Part shown: piece after piece, positions 19,568-28,443 of the stretch | How the letters are laid out: every line of letters starts with the position of its first letter | How positions within the stretch are numbered: position 1 is the stretch's first letter | From: Thiothrix nivea DSM 5205 | GTDB taxonomy: Bacteria; Pseudomonadota; Gammaproteobacteria; Thiotrichales; Thiotrichaceae | DNA: 64,000 nucleotides | NCBI RefSeq assembly: GCF_000260135.1 | Contig: NZ_JH651384.1 | Location: 4,014,693 to 4,078,692 of the forward strand | Reading direction: 5' to 3' | The notes under the pieces: model-generated | Told to the model about the DNA's origin: nothing | Seen by the model: the letters and a program-made list of their open reading frames with translations, nothing else | Databases searched by the model: none | Translations under genes and position numbers: made by a program

Positions 19568-19615
19568 GCAATTAACCCCGTGGTTGGTGGTTTAAATAAT
19601 AGTTAGCGATTAAGA

Positions 19616-19672
19616 AGATATTTATATCTAAATATATCGTTTTTTTCGATTTAATGATTCATGGATACTGCT
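19616..19672 (+). promoter_or_regulatory. Conserved cys upstream block, copy 2 (cysH)
   Basis: Second copy of the 57-bp block found upstream of cysJ. Here the first element is a perfect palindrome, AGATAT-TT-ATATCT, which supports a protein-binding site. The block ends 30 nt before the cysH ATG with GATACTGCT, which could contain the -10 region. Confidence 0.7.
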
Positions 19673-19702
19673 TCGCATAATCTTTTTACGAGGTAACAAA
19701 CC

Positions 19703-20440
19703 ATGACTCTGAACACTGCACCGTTGCAAACCCTGAATGCCGAATTTGCTGACCTGATGCTGGATGAAGCCCTGATTGCCCTGCGCCAGCGCTTCGACGG
19801 GCGTATCGCCTTTTCCACCAGTCTGGGGCTGGAGGATCAGGTGATCACCGACGCCATCTTCCGCAACGATCTGGATATTGAAGTTTTTACTCTCGATACC
19901 GGGCGCAACTTCAGCGAAACCTACGACGTACTGGATGTGACCCGCAAGAAATACGGCCAGCCGATCAGGGCTTACTACCCGCAAACAGAGGCTATCGAGC
20001 ATTACGTCACTCTCAAGGGCATCAATGCGATTTACGAATCCGTCGGGAACCGCAAGGAATGCTGCTACATCCGCAAGATTGAGCCGCTGAACCGCGCCTT
20101 GCAGGGTGTGCAGGTGTGGATTACCGGCTTGCGCGCAGCCCAGTCCGCTTACCGCGCCGACATGAACCTGTTTGAACGGGACGAACAGCGTGATTTGCTG
20201 AAATTCAATCCGTTGCTACACGCTGTTACCAACGAGCTGTGGGGCGATGTACGCAAACACGACATTCCTTACAACCAGCTGCATGACCAGTTTTACCCCA
20301 GCATCGGCTGCGCGCCCTGCACCCGCGCGGTGGCTGCGGGCGAAGACGAGCGTTCCGGGCGCTGGTGGTGGGAAGCCCACAATCAGGAATGCGGCCTGCA
20401 CGATGGTACCCGTAAACCACAGGAGCAGGCAGCGGTATGA
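19703..20440 (+). CDS. cysH: Phosphoadenylyl/adenylyl-sulfate reductase, iron-sulfur (APS) type
   Basis: Thioredoxin-dependent reductase giving sulfite. The four cysteines of a [4Fe-4S] cluster are present: Cys120-Cys121 in KECCYIRK and Cys203/Cys206 in GCAPCT. These mark the form that reduces APS directly rather than PAPS. The catalytic Cys230 lies in the C-terminal ECGLH, and FSTSLGLEDQV is the nucleotide-binding P-loop region. The 245 residues fit. The stop overlaps cysI (ATGA). Absence of an APS kinase domain in the neighbouring cysN agrees with APS specificity. Confidence 0.94.
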   Translation: MTLNTAPLQTLNAEFADLMLDEALIALRQRFDGRIAFSTSLGLEDQVITDAIFRNDLDIEVFTLDTGRNFSETYDVLDVTRKKYGQPIRAYYPQTEAIEHYVTLKGINAIYESVGNRKECCYIRKIEPLNRALQGVQVWITGLRAAQSAYRADMNLFERDEQRDLLKFNPLLHAVTNELWGDVRKHDIPYNQLHDQFYPSIGCAPCTRAVAAGEDERSGRWWWEAHNQECGLHDGTRKPQEQAAV

Positions 20441-22155
20441 CGGCACGAATTGACCCCAAGCCACTGAACGAGCTGGCGGCCAACGGTTCTGCGGTCGAAC
20501 ACATCAAGGATCGCAGCGACTACCTGCGCGGCAATCTGGCGGATGACTTCCGCAACCCGATTACCGCCGCCATCAGCGAAGACAACGTGCAACTGGTGAA
20601 ATTCCACGGTTCCTACATGCAGGACGACCGCGATGTACGCCTGCACCGCCAGGAAAAGAAACTGGAACCGGCGTATTCCTTCATGATTCGCCTGCGTGTG
20701 CCCGGTGGTGATTTAAGTGCCGCGCAATGGATCAAGCTGGACGACATCAGCAACCAGTACGGCAACGGTACATCGCGGATTACCACCCGCCAGGCATTGC
20801 AGTTCCACGGCATCATCAAGTTTGACATGAAAAACACCATCAAGGCGATGGATGCTGCCCTGCTCGACAGCATTGCCGGGTGCGGTGATGTCAACCGCAA
20901 CGTGATGTGTACGCCTGACCCGGCACTGTCGCGGGTTCATGCCGAGGTATTCCCATGGGCGCAGAAAATCAGTGACCACTTGCTGCCGCAATCGCGTGCC
21001 TACCACGAAATCTGGCTGGATGAGGAACAGGGCAAAACCCTGGTTGCCGGTGGCGAAGCCGCAGAAACCGAACCGCTGTACGGCAAGCACTACCTGCCGC
21101 GCAAGTTCAAGATTGCGATTGCGATTCCACCCTTCAACGATATGGACGTGTACGCCAATGACATCGGCCTGATTGCGGTGGCAGAAAACGGTCATCTGGC
21201 CGGTTTCAATGTCGCGGTTGGCGGCGGGCTGGGCATGACGTTCGGGCGGGATGACACCTACCCACGGTTGGCCTCAGTGATTGGTTTCTGCACGCCGGAA
21301 CAGGTGCTGGAGGTGTGTTTCCACATCGTCGCCATCCAGCGCGATTACGGCAACCGGCAGGATCGCAAACTGTCGCGCTTCAAATACACCCTTGATCGTT
21401 TCGGGCTGGACTGGTTCCAGCAGGAACTGCATGAGCGGCTGGGTTTTGCCCTCAGCAAGGTGCGGGCGTTTGAATTTGCCACCACTGGCGACCGTTTCGG
21501 CTGGCGTTCCAGTACCGATGGCTTGTGGCATCTGGGGCTGCGGCTGGAATACGGGCGGGTGCTGGATAACGATACCCACCGTCTGAAATCTGCCTTGCGG
21601 GCAATCGCACAGCAAAACCTCAGCGGTTTCCGCATGACCGGCAACCAGAATCTGATCCTGACCGGGGTGCGCGAAGCCGACATTGAGGTGGTGGAAAACA
21701 TTCTGCATGAGCATGGCTATGCACCGGATGCCAGCCACCTGTCCGGCTTGCGGCGTAATTCCATTGCCTGCGTGGCGCTCAATACCTGCCCACAGGCGAT
21801 GGCGGAAGCCGAACGCTACCTGCCTGATCTGATCAGCAAGCTGGAAGTGTCGCTGGATAAATACGGCTTGCGCCATGACGACATCAAGATCCGCATGACC
21901 GGCTGCCCGAATGGTTGCGGGCGTTCCGTGCTGGGTGAAATCGGCCTGATCGGCAAGTCGCTAGGGCGTTACAACCTGTATCTGGGGGCTAGTTTCAACG
22001 GCGACCGCTTGAACCGGCTGTACCGGGAAAATCTGGATGAAGCCGCCATTCTCACCGTGCTGGATGAGCTGTTTACTGCTTATGCAACGCACCGGCGTGA
22101 AGCGGAAAGCTTCGGTGATTTCGTCATTCGTGCGGCTTATGTGAATCAGGAATAA
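20437..22155 (+). CDS. cysI: Sulfite reductase hemoprotein beta subunit
   Basis: Siroheme/[4Fe-4S] subunit that reduces sulfite to sulfide with electrons from CysJ. Cluster cysteines are Cys445 and Cys451 (CVALNTC) and Cys490 and Cys494 (TGCPNGCGRS), the exact C-x5-C...C-x3-C signature. Two ferredoxin-like repeats are evident, with NGTSRITTRQALQFHG in the first. The 572 residues match NADPH-type CysI. It overlaps cysH by 4 nt and precedes cysD by 10 nt, in an operon for the full path from sulfate to sulfide except CysJ. Confidence 0.96.
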   Translation: MTARIDPKPLNELAANGSAVEHIKDRSDYLRGNLADDFRNPITAAISEDNVQLVKFHGSYMQDDRDVRLHRQEKKLEPAYSFMIRLRVPGGDLSAAQWIKLDDISNQYGNGTSRITTRQALQFHGIIKFDMKNTIKAMDAALLDSIAGCGDVNRNVMCTPDPALSRVHAEVFPWAQKISDHLLPQSRAYHEIWLDEEQGKTLVAGGEAAETEPLYGKHYLPRKFKIAIAIPPFNDMDVYANDIGLIAVAENGHLAGFNVAVGGGLGMTFGRDDTYPRLASVIGFCTPEQVLEVCFHIVAIQRDYGNRQDRKLSRFKYTLDRFGLDWFQQELHERLGFALSKVRAFEFATTGDRFGWRSSTDGLWHLGLRLEYGRVLDNDTHRLKSALRAIAQQNLSGFRMTGNQNLILTGVREADIEVVENILHEHGYAPDASHLSGLRRNSIACVALNTCPQAMAEAERYLPDLISKLEVSLDKYGLRHDDIKIRMTGCPNGCGRSVLGEIGLIGKSLGRYNLYLGASFNGDRLNRLYRENLDEAAILTVLDELFTAYATHRREAESFGDFVIRAAYVNQE

Positions 22156-22165
22156 AGGACTCAAC

Positions 22166-23092
22166 ATGTTTTTCAGTCAACAACAAACTGCCCGTAGCGG
22201 TCTTTCCCATCTCGACTGGCTGGAGGCCGAAGCCATCCACATCCTGCGCGAAGTGGCGGGGCAGTGCAGCAACCCGGCGCTGCTGTTTTCCGGTGGCAAG
22301 GATTCCATCTGCCTGCTGCGGCTGGCGGAAAAAGCGTTCCGCCCCGGACGTTTCCCGTTTCCGCTGCTGCACATCGACACCGGCCACAATTACCCGGAAG
22401 TCATTGCTTTCCGTAACCGCAAGGCCGAAGAACTGGGCGAGCGTCTGATCGTGCGTTCGGTGGAAGATTCCATGCAACGCGGCACGGTGGTACTCAAGCA
22501 CGCGGATGAATCGCGCAACAAGCACCAGTCCGTCACCCTGCTGGAAGCGACCGAGGAACACGGTTTCGATGCCTGTATCGGTGGCGCGCGCCGCGACGAG
22601 GAAAAGGCGCGGGCGAAGGAGCGTATCATGAGTTTCCGCGATGAATTCGGCCAGTGGGATCCGAAAAACCAGCGTCCGGAACTGTGGAACCTGTACAACG
22701 CACGCAGCCACAAGGGGGAAAACATTCGTGCTTTCCCGATTTCCAACTGGACCGAACTGGACGTGTGGCAATACATCGAGCGCGAAGGGCTGGAACTGCC
22801 GAATATCTACTTTGCCCACCAGCGTCCGGTGGTCAAGCGTAACGGTGCAATTGTGCCCGTGACCGACCTGACCCCGGCCAAAGCGGATGAGGAAATCATC
22901 AATCTGCAAGTACGCTTCCGCACTGTTGGCGACATCACCTGTACGGCTCCTGTCGAGTCTGATGCGGATTCGATTGAAAAAATCATTGCCGAAACGGCGA
23001 CCACCACCATTACCGAGCGCGGCGCAACCCGGCTGGATGACCAGGCCAGCGAAGCCGCCATGGAACAACGCAAGAAAGAGGGCTATTTCTGA
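22166..23092 (+). CDS. cysD: Sulfate adenylyltransferase subunit 2
   Basis: Catalytic small subunit of ATP sulfurylase, making APS from sulfate and ATP. The PP-loop LFSGGKDSICLLRL is near residue 40. The family sequences HIDTGHNYPEVI, GGARRDEEKARAKERI and FPISNWTELDVWQYI follow. At 308 residues it is normal and ends KKEGYF, the standard C terminus. It overlaps the cysN start by one base (TGATG). With CysN, a GTPase, it forms the heterodimer. Confidence 0.96.
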   Translation: MFFSQQQTARSGLSHLDWLEAEAIHILREVAGQCSNPALLFSGGKDSICLLRLAEKAFRPGRFPFPLLHIDTGHNYPEVIAFRNRKAEELGERLIVRSVEDSMQRGTVVLKHADESRNKHQSVTLLEATEEHGFDACIGGARRDEEKARAKERIMSFRDEFGQWDPKNQRPELWNLYNARSHKGENIRAFPISNWTELDVWQYIEREGLELPNIYFAHQRPVVKRNGAIVPVTDLTPAKADEEIINLQVRFRTVGDITCTAPVESDADSIEKIIAETATTTITERGATRLDDQASEAAMEQRKKEGYF

Positions 23093-24360
23093 TGACACAG
23101 TTTGTTGAAGACCACGGCCTGTTGCGCCTGCTGACCTGTGGCAGCGTGGATGACGGTAAAAGTACCCTGATCGGGCGGCTGTTGTTCGATTCCAAGGTGA
23201 TTCTGGCGGATACCTTGCACGCGATTGAAAAAACGTCGCAGAAACGCGGAATGCAGGAGGTTGACCTGTCACTGCTGACCGATGGCTTGCAGGCCGAGCG
23301 GGAGCAGGGGATTACCATCGACGTGGCCTACCGCTATTTTTCCACCGGCACGCGCAAGTTTATCATCGCGGATGCGCCGGGGCATGAGCAGTACACTCGC
23401 AACATGGTGACGGCGGCTTCCACTGCCAATCTGGCCATCATTCTGGTGGATGCGCGCAGGGGCGTGCTGACCCAGACCCGCCGCCATTCCTGTCTGGCGC
23501 ATCTGGTCGGGATTCCGCACCTGCTGGTGGCGGTGAACAAGATGGATCTGGTCGATTACAGCGAGGAGCGTTTTGAGGAAATCAGACGCGATTATCTGGA
23601 CTTCGCTGAGCAACTCGGTATCCATGATGTAGGTTTCCTGCCTTTATCCGCCTTGAAAGGCGACATGGTGGTCGAGCGCGGCGACAGGCTTGACTGGTAT
23701 CAGGGGCCGACTCTGATGGATGTATTGGAAACCTCCCCCGGCGTGGAGGGCCGCCTGACCCAGCCATTCCGCTTCCCGGTGCAGTATGTATGCCGCCCGC
23801 AGGACTCGGCCAACCCGGAATTGCACGATTACCGGGGTTTCATGGGGCGGGTGGAATCCGGCCATATCAGGGTGGGCGATAGCGTTACCGTGCTGCCTTC
23901 CGGCCTGACCAGTATCATCAAGGCCATCGAGCTGGGTGGCGAAGGGCTGGGGGAAGCCATTACCGAACAGTCTGTAACCTTGCTGCTGGCGGATGAAATC
24001 GATATTTCGCGCGGCGACATGATCGTGAAAAGCGGTGAACTGCCAACCCAGAGCAAGCAACTGGAAGCCACCGTATGCTGGCTGGCGGAAACGCCGCTGG
24101 ATCGGGCGCGTACTTACCTGATTCGCCATACCACCCGTGACAGCAAGGCGAAACTGGCTGGTATCGAATGGCGGGTGGATGTCAATACGCTGGATAAACA
24201 GCCAGTAGAACAACTGGCGATGAATGACATTGCCCGTGTCAGTTTCAAACTGGCGCAGCCTTTATCGGTGGATGCCTATGCTGACAATCGGGCGACCGGT
24301 GCTTTCATCGTGATTGATGAAAGCACCAACAATACGGTCGGGGCAGGCATGGTGCTTTAA
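23092..24360 (+). CDS. cysN: Sulfate adenylyltransferase subunit 1 (GTPase)
   Basis: EF-Tu-like GTPase subunit that drives ATP sulfurylase. G1 is GSVDDGKSTLIGRLLFDSK near residue 17, G3 is DAPGHEQYTRNM and G4 is VNKMDL. The 422 residues end after the beta-barrel domains, so no APS kinase (CysC) domain is fused at the C terminus. This matches the APS-type CysH upstream. The gene is followed by a permease gene after 33 nt, whose strong AGGAGG site suggests co-expression. Confidence 0.95.
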   Translation: MTQFVEDHGLLRLLTCGSVDDGKSTLIGRLLFDSKVILADTLHAIEKTSQKRGMQEVDLSLLTDGLQAEREQGITIDVAYRYFSTGTRKFIIADAPGHEQYTRNMVTAASTANLAIILVDARRGVLTQTRRHSCLAHLVGIPHLLVAVNKMDLVDYSEERFEEIRRDYLDFAEQLGIHDVGFLPLSALKGDMVVERGDRLDWYQGPTLMDVLETSPGVEGRLTQPFRFPVQYVCRPQDSANPELHDYRGFMGRVESGHIRVGDSVTVLPSGLTSIIKAIELGGEGLGEAITEQSVTLLLADEIDISRGDMIVKSGELPTQSKQLEATVCWLAETPLDRARTYLIRHTTRDSKAKLAGIEWRVDVNTLDKQPVEQLAMNDIARVSFKLAQPLSVDAYADNRATGAFIVIDESTNNTVGAGMVL

Positions 24361-24393
24361 CTTCAGGAAGGTTGTTACAGGAGGGATTGCTGT

Positions 24394-26160
24394 ATGGGTT
24401 GGGAAGGGATGCTGTCTACCCTGTTGGTGCTGGGCGTGCTGGGTTTTCTGGCATTTTCCCGTATTGCGCCTGATCTGATCCTGATGGCGGCACTGATCAT
24501 TCTGCTGGTCAGTGGGGTTGTGCCGCCGGAGGAGGCTTTCGCCGGTTTTGCCAACACCGGCCTGATGACGATTGCCGCGTTATACATTGTCGCAGCGGGC
24601 TTGCGTGAAACTGGCGCAATCCAGTGCATTACCCGCCGTTTGCTGGGGCAACCGAAAACGGTGCGTGGTGCACAGTTCCGCATGTTGCTGCCGACTGCGG
24701 GATTGAGCGCCTTTCTCAATAATACCACCGTGGTGGCGATGCTGATTCCAGCTGTTCAGGAATGGAGCCAGCGCTTGAAACTGCCACCTTCCAAACTGTT
24801 GATGCCGCTGAGTTTTGCCGCCATTCTGGGGGGAACCTGTACGTTGATAGGCACCAGTACCAATCTGGTGGTGAATGGTTTGTTGCAGGAAAAAGGTTAT
24901 CCAGGGCTTGGGGTATTCGACATTAGTGTCGTGGGGCTGATGTTGTTACTGGTTGCAGGCGCGTTTCTGCTGACCTTTGGCAACTCTATATTGCCCGACC
25001 GGGGTGGTGTCGATGAAGGTCTGGAAAGCCTGCGGGAGTACCAAATTGATATGCTGGTAAATGGTTCTACCTTGGTTGGTCAGAGCTTGTCAGAGGCAGG
25101 CTTGGTGAATCTGGGCTTCGGCCATCTGGTAGAGCTGACCCGGGGCACAGTCGTGATTCAGGGGCCGTCGCGTGACTTTATTTTGGAGGAAAATGACCGC
25201 CTGTCTTTCATCGGCGTACCACGTTGCGCACATGAGCTGCGCAGCATTCAGGGCTTGAAACCGGCAAATGAGGATATTCACCGGCTGGACATTGTGCATT
25301 TCCGCCGCCGTCTGGTGGAGGCCGTAATCGGCCCGGATTTTCCTTTTCTAGGCATGACCTTGCAGGAATGTGACTTTCTCGGTTCTTATCAGGCGGTGGT
25401 ATTGTCGGTGTCACGGGGTAGTACGTCTGCCCTGCCGGATAATGGGCTGGGAGTACATCTGCGGGTTGGTGATACCTTGCTGCTGGAAGTCGGCAAGGAG
25501 TTTGCCAAACAGTACCGTTTCCGTAAGGATTTCCTGCTGGTTAGTGCCCTGGAAGACTCCAGCCCGCCCAATTTCCAGAAAGCACAACTGGCGCTGGCCA
25601 TACTGGCTGTGATGGTGGCTTTAAGTGCATTCGAGATTGTACCGATATTGCAGGCAGCATGGCTGGCTGCCGGTGTCATGTTAATCACCGGTTGTATGAA
25701 TGCGGGGCTGGCGCGGCGCTCCATCGATTTCTCGGTGCTGACGGTGATTGGTGCTTCGTTTGCCTTGGGGGAGGCAATGAGTTCTACGGGTGCGGCCAAA
25801 TTTCTGGCGACACAGCTGATGCAAAGCCTGCCATTGACGCCGGTTATGGCGCTGGTGGTGGTTTACGCCATGACCGTCATGTTTACCGAATTCATTACCA
25901 ACAATGCGGCAGCGGTGCTGATGTTCCCGATTGCAGAGGCGATAGCGGAACAACTGGGTGTCAATCTGACGCCATTTGCCATTGCCATCATGTTTGCCGC
26001 TTCCGCCAGTTTTATTACACCGATTGGCTATCAGACCAATTTGATGGTGTATGGGCCGGGTGGCTACCGGTTGACCGATTACATCCGGTTGGGGTTACCC
26101 TTAAGCATTTTGGCGGGGTGTGTCACTATCCCCACCATTTTATGGTGCTGGCCTTTGTAA
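24394..26160 (+). CDS. SLC13-family permease with RCK_C domains, probable sulfate transporter
   Basis: A 588-residue inner-membrane carrier of the divalent-anion/sodium symporter superfamily. It has N-terminal helices 1-5 (to about residue 205), two soluble RCK_C/TrkA-C regions (about 205-290 and 290-375), then helices to the C terminus. Family motifs are LSAFLNNTTVVAMLIP and TLIGTSTNLVVNG, with the repeat counterparts TEFITNNAAAVLMFPIA and TPIGYQTNLMVYGPGGY. Its place at the end of the cysHIDN operon makes sulfate the likely substrate, since no CysTWA or SulP gene is here. Specificity is inferred from context only. Confidence 0.85.
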   Translation: MGWEGMLSTLLVLGVLGFLAFSRIAPDLILMAALIILLVSGVVPPEEAFAGFANTGLMTIAALYIVAAGLRETGAIQCITRRLLGQPKTVRGAQFRMLLPTAGLSAFLNNTTVVAMLIPAVQEWSQRLKLPPSKLLMPLSFAAILGGTCTLIGTSTNLVVNGLLQEKGYPGLGVFDISVVGLMLLLVAGAFLLTFGNSILPDRGGVDEGLESLREYQIDMLVNGSTLVGQSLSEAGLVNLGFGHLVELTRGTVVIQGPSRDFILEENDRLSFIGVPRCAHELRSIQGLKPANEDIHRLDIVHFRRRLVEAVIGPDFPFLGMTLQECDFLGSYQAVVLSVSRGSTSALPDNGLGVHLRVGDTLLLEVGKEFAKQYRFRKDFLLVSALEDSSPPNFQKAQLALAILAVMVALSAFEIVPILQAAWLAAGVMLITGCMNAGLARRSIDFSVLTVIGASFALGEAMSSTGAAKFLATQLMQSLPLTPVMALVVVYAMTVMFTEFITNNAAAVLMFPIAEAIAEQLGVNLTPFAIAIMFAASASFITPIGYQTNLMVYGPGGYRLTDYIRLGLPLSILAGCVTIPTILWCWPL

Positions 26161-26301
26161 GATGAAACTGTCAGATACGGGTGGGTGAAGATAAAAAAAG
26201 CCTGCGTTCATCGAATGATCACAAAATCTCATTGGCAGCCGCCGCCCGATTGATTATGATAAATGCTGCAATGCACAATACCGCAGGGAAGGTTTCACAA
26301 C

Positions 26302-26349
26302 ATGAATAAACATAACAATCAGTGTGCGTCATTCTGTAACAGGGGATAG
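26302..26349 (+). other. Possible 15-codon upstream ORF before pta
   Basis: ATG to TAG encodes 15 residues ending 3 nt before the GTG start of pta, with GGAAGG 8-9 nt upstream of its ATG. It could be a leader ORF that couples translation into pta, or chance. The rest of the 192-nt gap 26161-26352 shows no hairpin terminator or clear promoter. Confidence 0.25.
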
Positions 26350-26352
26350 ACC

Positions 26353-28443
26353 GTGTTTCACAGTGTTTATATAGCCGGGGCGGAGCCCCGTAGCGGCAAG
26401 TCGATCATCGTGCTGGGCATGATGGAAATGCTGCGCGCCATGACGCCTAAAGTGGGTTTCTTCCGCCCGGTGATCCGTGAGAATAACGGGCATGACCCGC
26501 TCATCCACCTGATTTCCAAACGTTATGCGCTGGAAGTGGCCGGTAGCGAGCTGTACGGCTGCACCGAAGATGTGGCAAGGCGCATGGTGGCGGAAGGCCG
26601 TCATGACGAGTTGCTGAAACTGATCCTGGCCAAATACCGTGCCGTGCAGGAAAAGACTGACATCGTGGTCTGCGCAGGCACTGACTTCGCCGGAGCCAAT
26701 ACCGCGCTGGAGCTGGATTTCAACGCTACCTTGGCCAACCATTTCGGCTGTCTGTTCATGCCGGTGGTGAAAGGTTACGGGCGTACTGCCGGGGAAATCG
26801 CCGACGCGGTGCGGATACTGGAAGAACATCTGGCCGCCGGGCAGCATTGCGAGTTACTGGCCGCCTTCGCCAACCGCGTGCCGCCGGAGCAGGTCGACAG
26901 CCTCAATGAACTGTTGCAAGGTTCCCGCTTCCCGTTTTTCGTTTTGCCGGAACGTTATTCGCTGGAGCGCCCGACCGTGGGGGAAATCGCCCGCGAACTG
27001 CGGCTGGAGTGCCTGTACGGTACGCCGCAGTCGTTCAACCACGAAGTTTCCCGCTACAAGATTGCGGCCATGCAGGTGCAGGATTTCCTGCGCCATCTGG
27101 AAAATTGCAGCATGGTGATTACGCCGGGTGACCGTTCCGACATCATTCTGGGTACGCTGGCAGCGGATGTTTCCACCGCTTATCCGATGATTGCGGGCAT
27201 GATCCTCACTGGCGGGCAACGGCCGCCGCCTGATGTCAGCGCCTTGCTGGAGGGGATGAACCCGTTACGCCTGCCGATCCTGCTATCACCGTGGGATACG
27301 TTTGAAACCGCGCTCAAGGTCAACGAAGTCGAGAGCATGATCCTGCCTTCCGACGAGCGCAAGATTGCGGTGGCGCTGGGTTTGGTGGAATCCTGCGTCG
27401 ACATGCACCAGTTACGCGAGCTGATCATCCAGAATCCGGGCAAGCGTATGACGCCGCTGATGTTCGAGTATGAACTGATCCAGCGAGCCAAGTCACAGCG
27501 CAAGCACATCGTGTTGCCGGAAAGTAGTGATGAGCGCGTGTTGCGGGCGGCGGAAATCCTTTCCCTGCGTGATGTGGTGCAGGTCACGTTGCTGGGGGTT
27601 GAGGAGGAGGTAAAAGCCAAAGCGGCTCACCTTGGCCTGAAACTGCGTAATATCGCCATCATCAATCCGCGTACTTCGCCCTTGCGGCAGGAATTTGCCG
27701 ATGCTTATTACGCATTGCGCAAGCACAAGTGTGCTACCCCCGCGCTGGCGTGGGATACGATGGTGGATGTCAGCTATTTCGGCACCATGATGGTTCACCT
27801 CGGCTATGCCGACGGGATGGTGTCGGGGGCAGTTAATACCACCCAGCATACCATCCGCCCGGCGTTTGAAGTGATCAAGACCAAACCGGGCTGCGACCTG
27901 GTTTCCAGCGTGTTTTTCATGTGTCTGGAAGACCGGGTACTGGTATACGGTGACTGTGCCGTCAATCCGAACCCGGATGCAGCGCAACTGGCCGACATCG
28001 CGGTCACGTCTTCCGACACCGCGCGCATGTTCGGTATTGAGCCGCGCACTGCGATGCTGTCGTATTCCACCGGCGAATCCGGCAAGGGGGCGGATGTGGA
28101 ACGGGTACGTGCTGCCGTGCAGCTTGCCCATGTCCGCAGGCCGGATCTGAAGCTGGATGGTCCCATCCAGTACGACGCGGCAGTCGACGCCAGCGTAGCC
28201 AGTTCCAAGATGCCCAACAGCGAAGTGGCAGGCAAAGCGACGGTATTCATCTTCCCCGACCTGAATACCGGCAACAACACCTATAAGGCGGTGCAGCGTT
28301 CCGCTAACGCGGTGGCCATCGGCCCGGTGCTGCAAGGCTTGAACAAGCCGGTCAATGACCTTAGCCGTGGCTGTACCGTGACCGACATCGTGAATACCGT
28401 GGTGATCACCGCAATACAGGCGCAGCAGGAGGCGGCAGCATGA
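26353..28443 (+). CDS. pta: Phosphate acetyltransferase
   Basis: Interconverts acetyl-CoA and acetyl phosphate. This is the long 696-residue form. A P-loop-like N-terminal domain (IAGAEPRSGKSIIVLG) comes first, then a DRTGG domain around residues 215-330 (ITPGDRSDIILGTLA), then the catalytic domain from about 380 (VLPESSDERVLRAAEI, MVSGAVNTTQHTIRPAFEVI, SYSTGESGKG, GPIQYDAAVD). The start is a GTG, with AGGGGATA upstream. The stop overlaps ackA by ATGA, forming the usual acetate switch operon. Confidence 0.96.
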   Translation: MFHSVYIAGAEPRSGKSIIVLGMMEMLRAMTPKVGFFRPVIRENNGHDPLIHLISKRYALEVAGSELYGCTEDVARRMVAEGRHDELLKLILAKYRAVQEKTDIVVCAGTDFAGANTALELDFNATLANHFGCLFMPVVKGYGRTAGEIADAVRILEEHLAAGQHCELLAAFANRVPPEQVDSLNELLQGSRFPFFVLPERYSLERPTVGEIARELRLECLYGTPQSFNHEVSRYKIAAMQVQDFLRHLENCSMVITPGDRSDIILGTLAADVSTAYPMIAGMILTGGQRPPPDVSALLEGMNPLRLPILLSPWDTFETALKVNEVESMILPSDERKIAVALGLVESCVDMHQLRELIIQNPGKRMTPLMFEYELIQRAKSQRKHIVLPESSDERVLRAAEILSLRDVVQVTLLGVEEEVKAKAAHLGLKLRNIAIINPRTSPLRQEFADAYYALRKHKCATPALAWDTMVDVSYFGTMMVHLGYADGMVSGAVNTTQHTIRPAFEVIKTKPGCDLVSSVFFMCLEDRVLVYGDCAVNPNPDAAQLADIAVTSSDTARMFGIEPRTAMLSYSTGESGKGADVERVRAAVQLAHVRRPDLKLDGPIQYDAAVDASVASSKMPNSEVAGKATVFIFPDLNTGNNTYKAVQRSANAVAIGPVLQGLNKPVNDLSRGCTVTDIVNTVVITAIQAQQEAAA

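Noticed and set aside
22124-23272. 382-codon minus-strand open frame across cysD
   Set aside because: Antisense to cysD and the cysN start with no recognisable domain.
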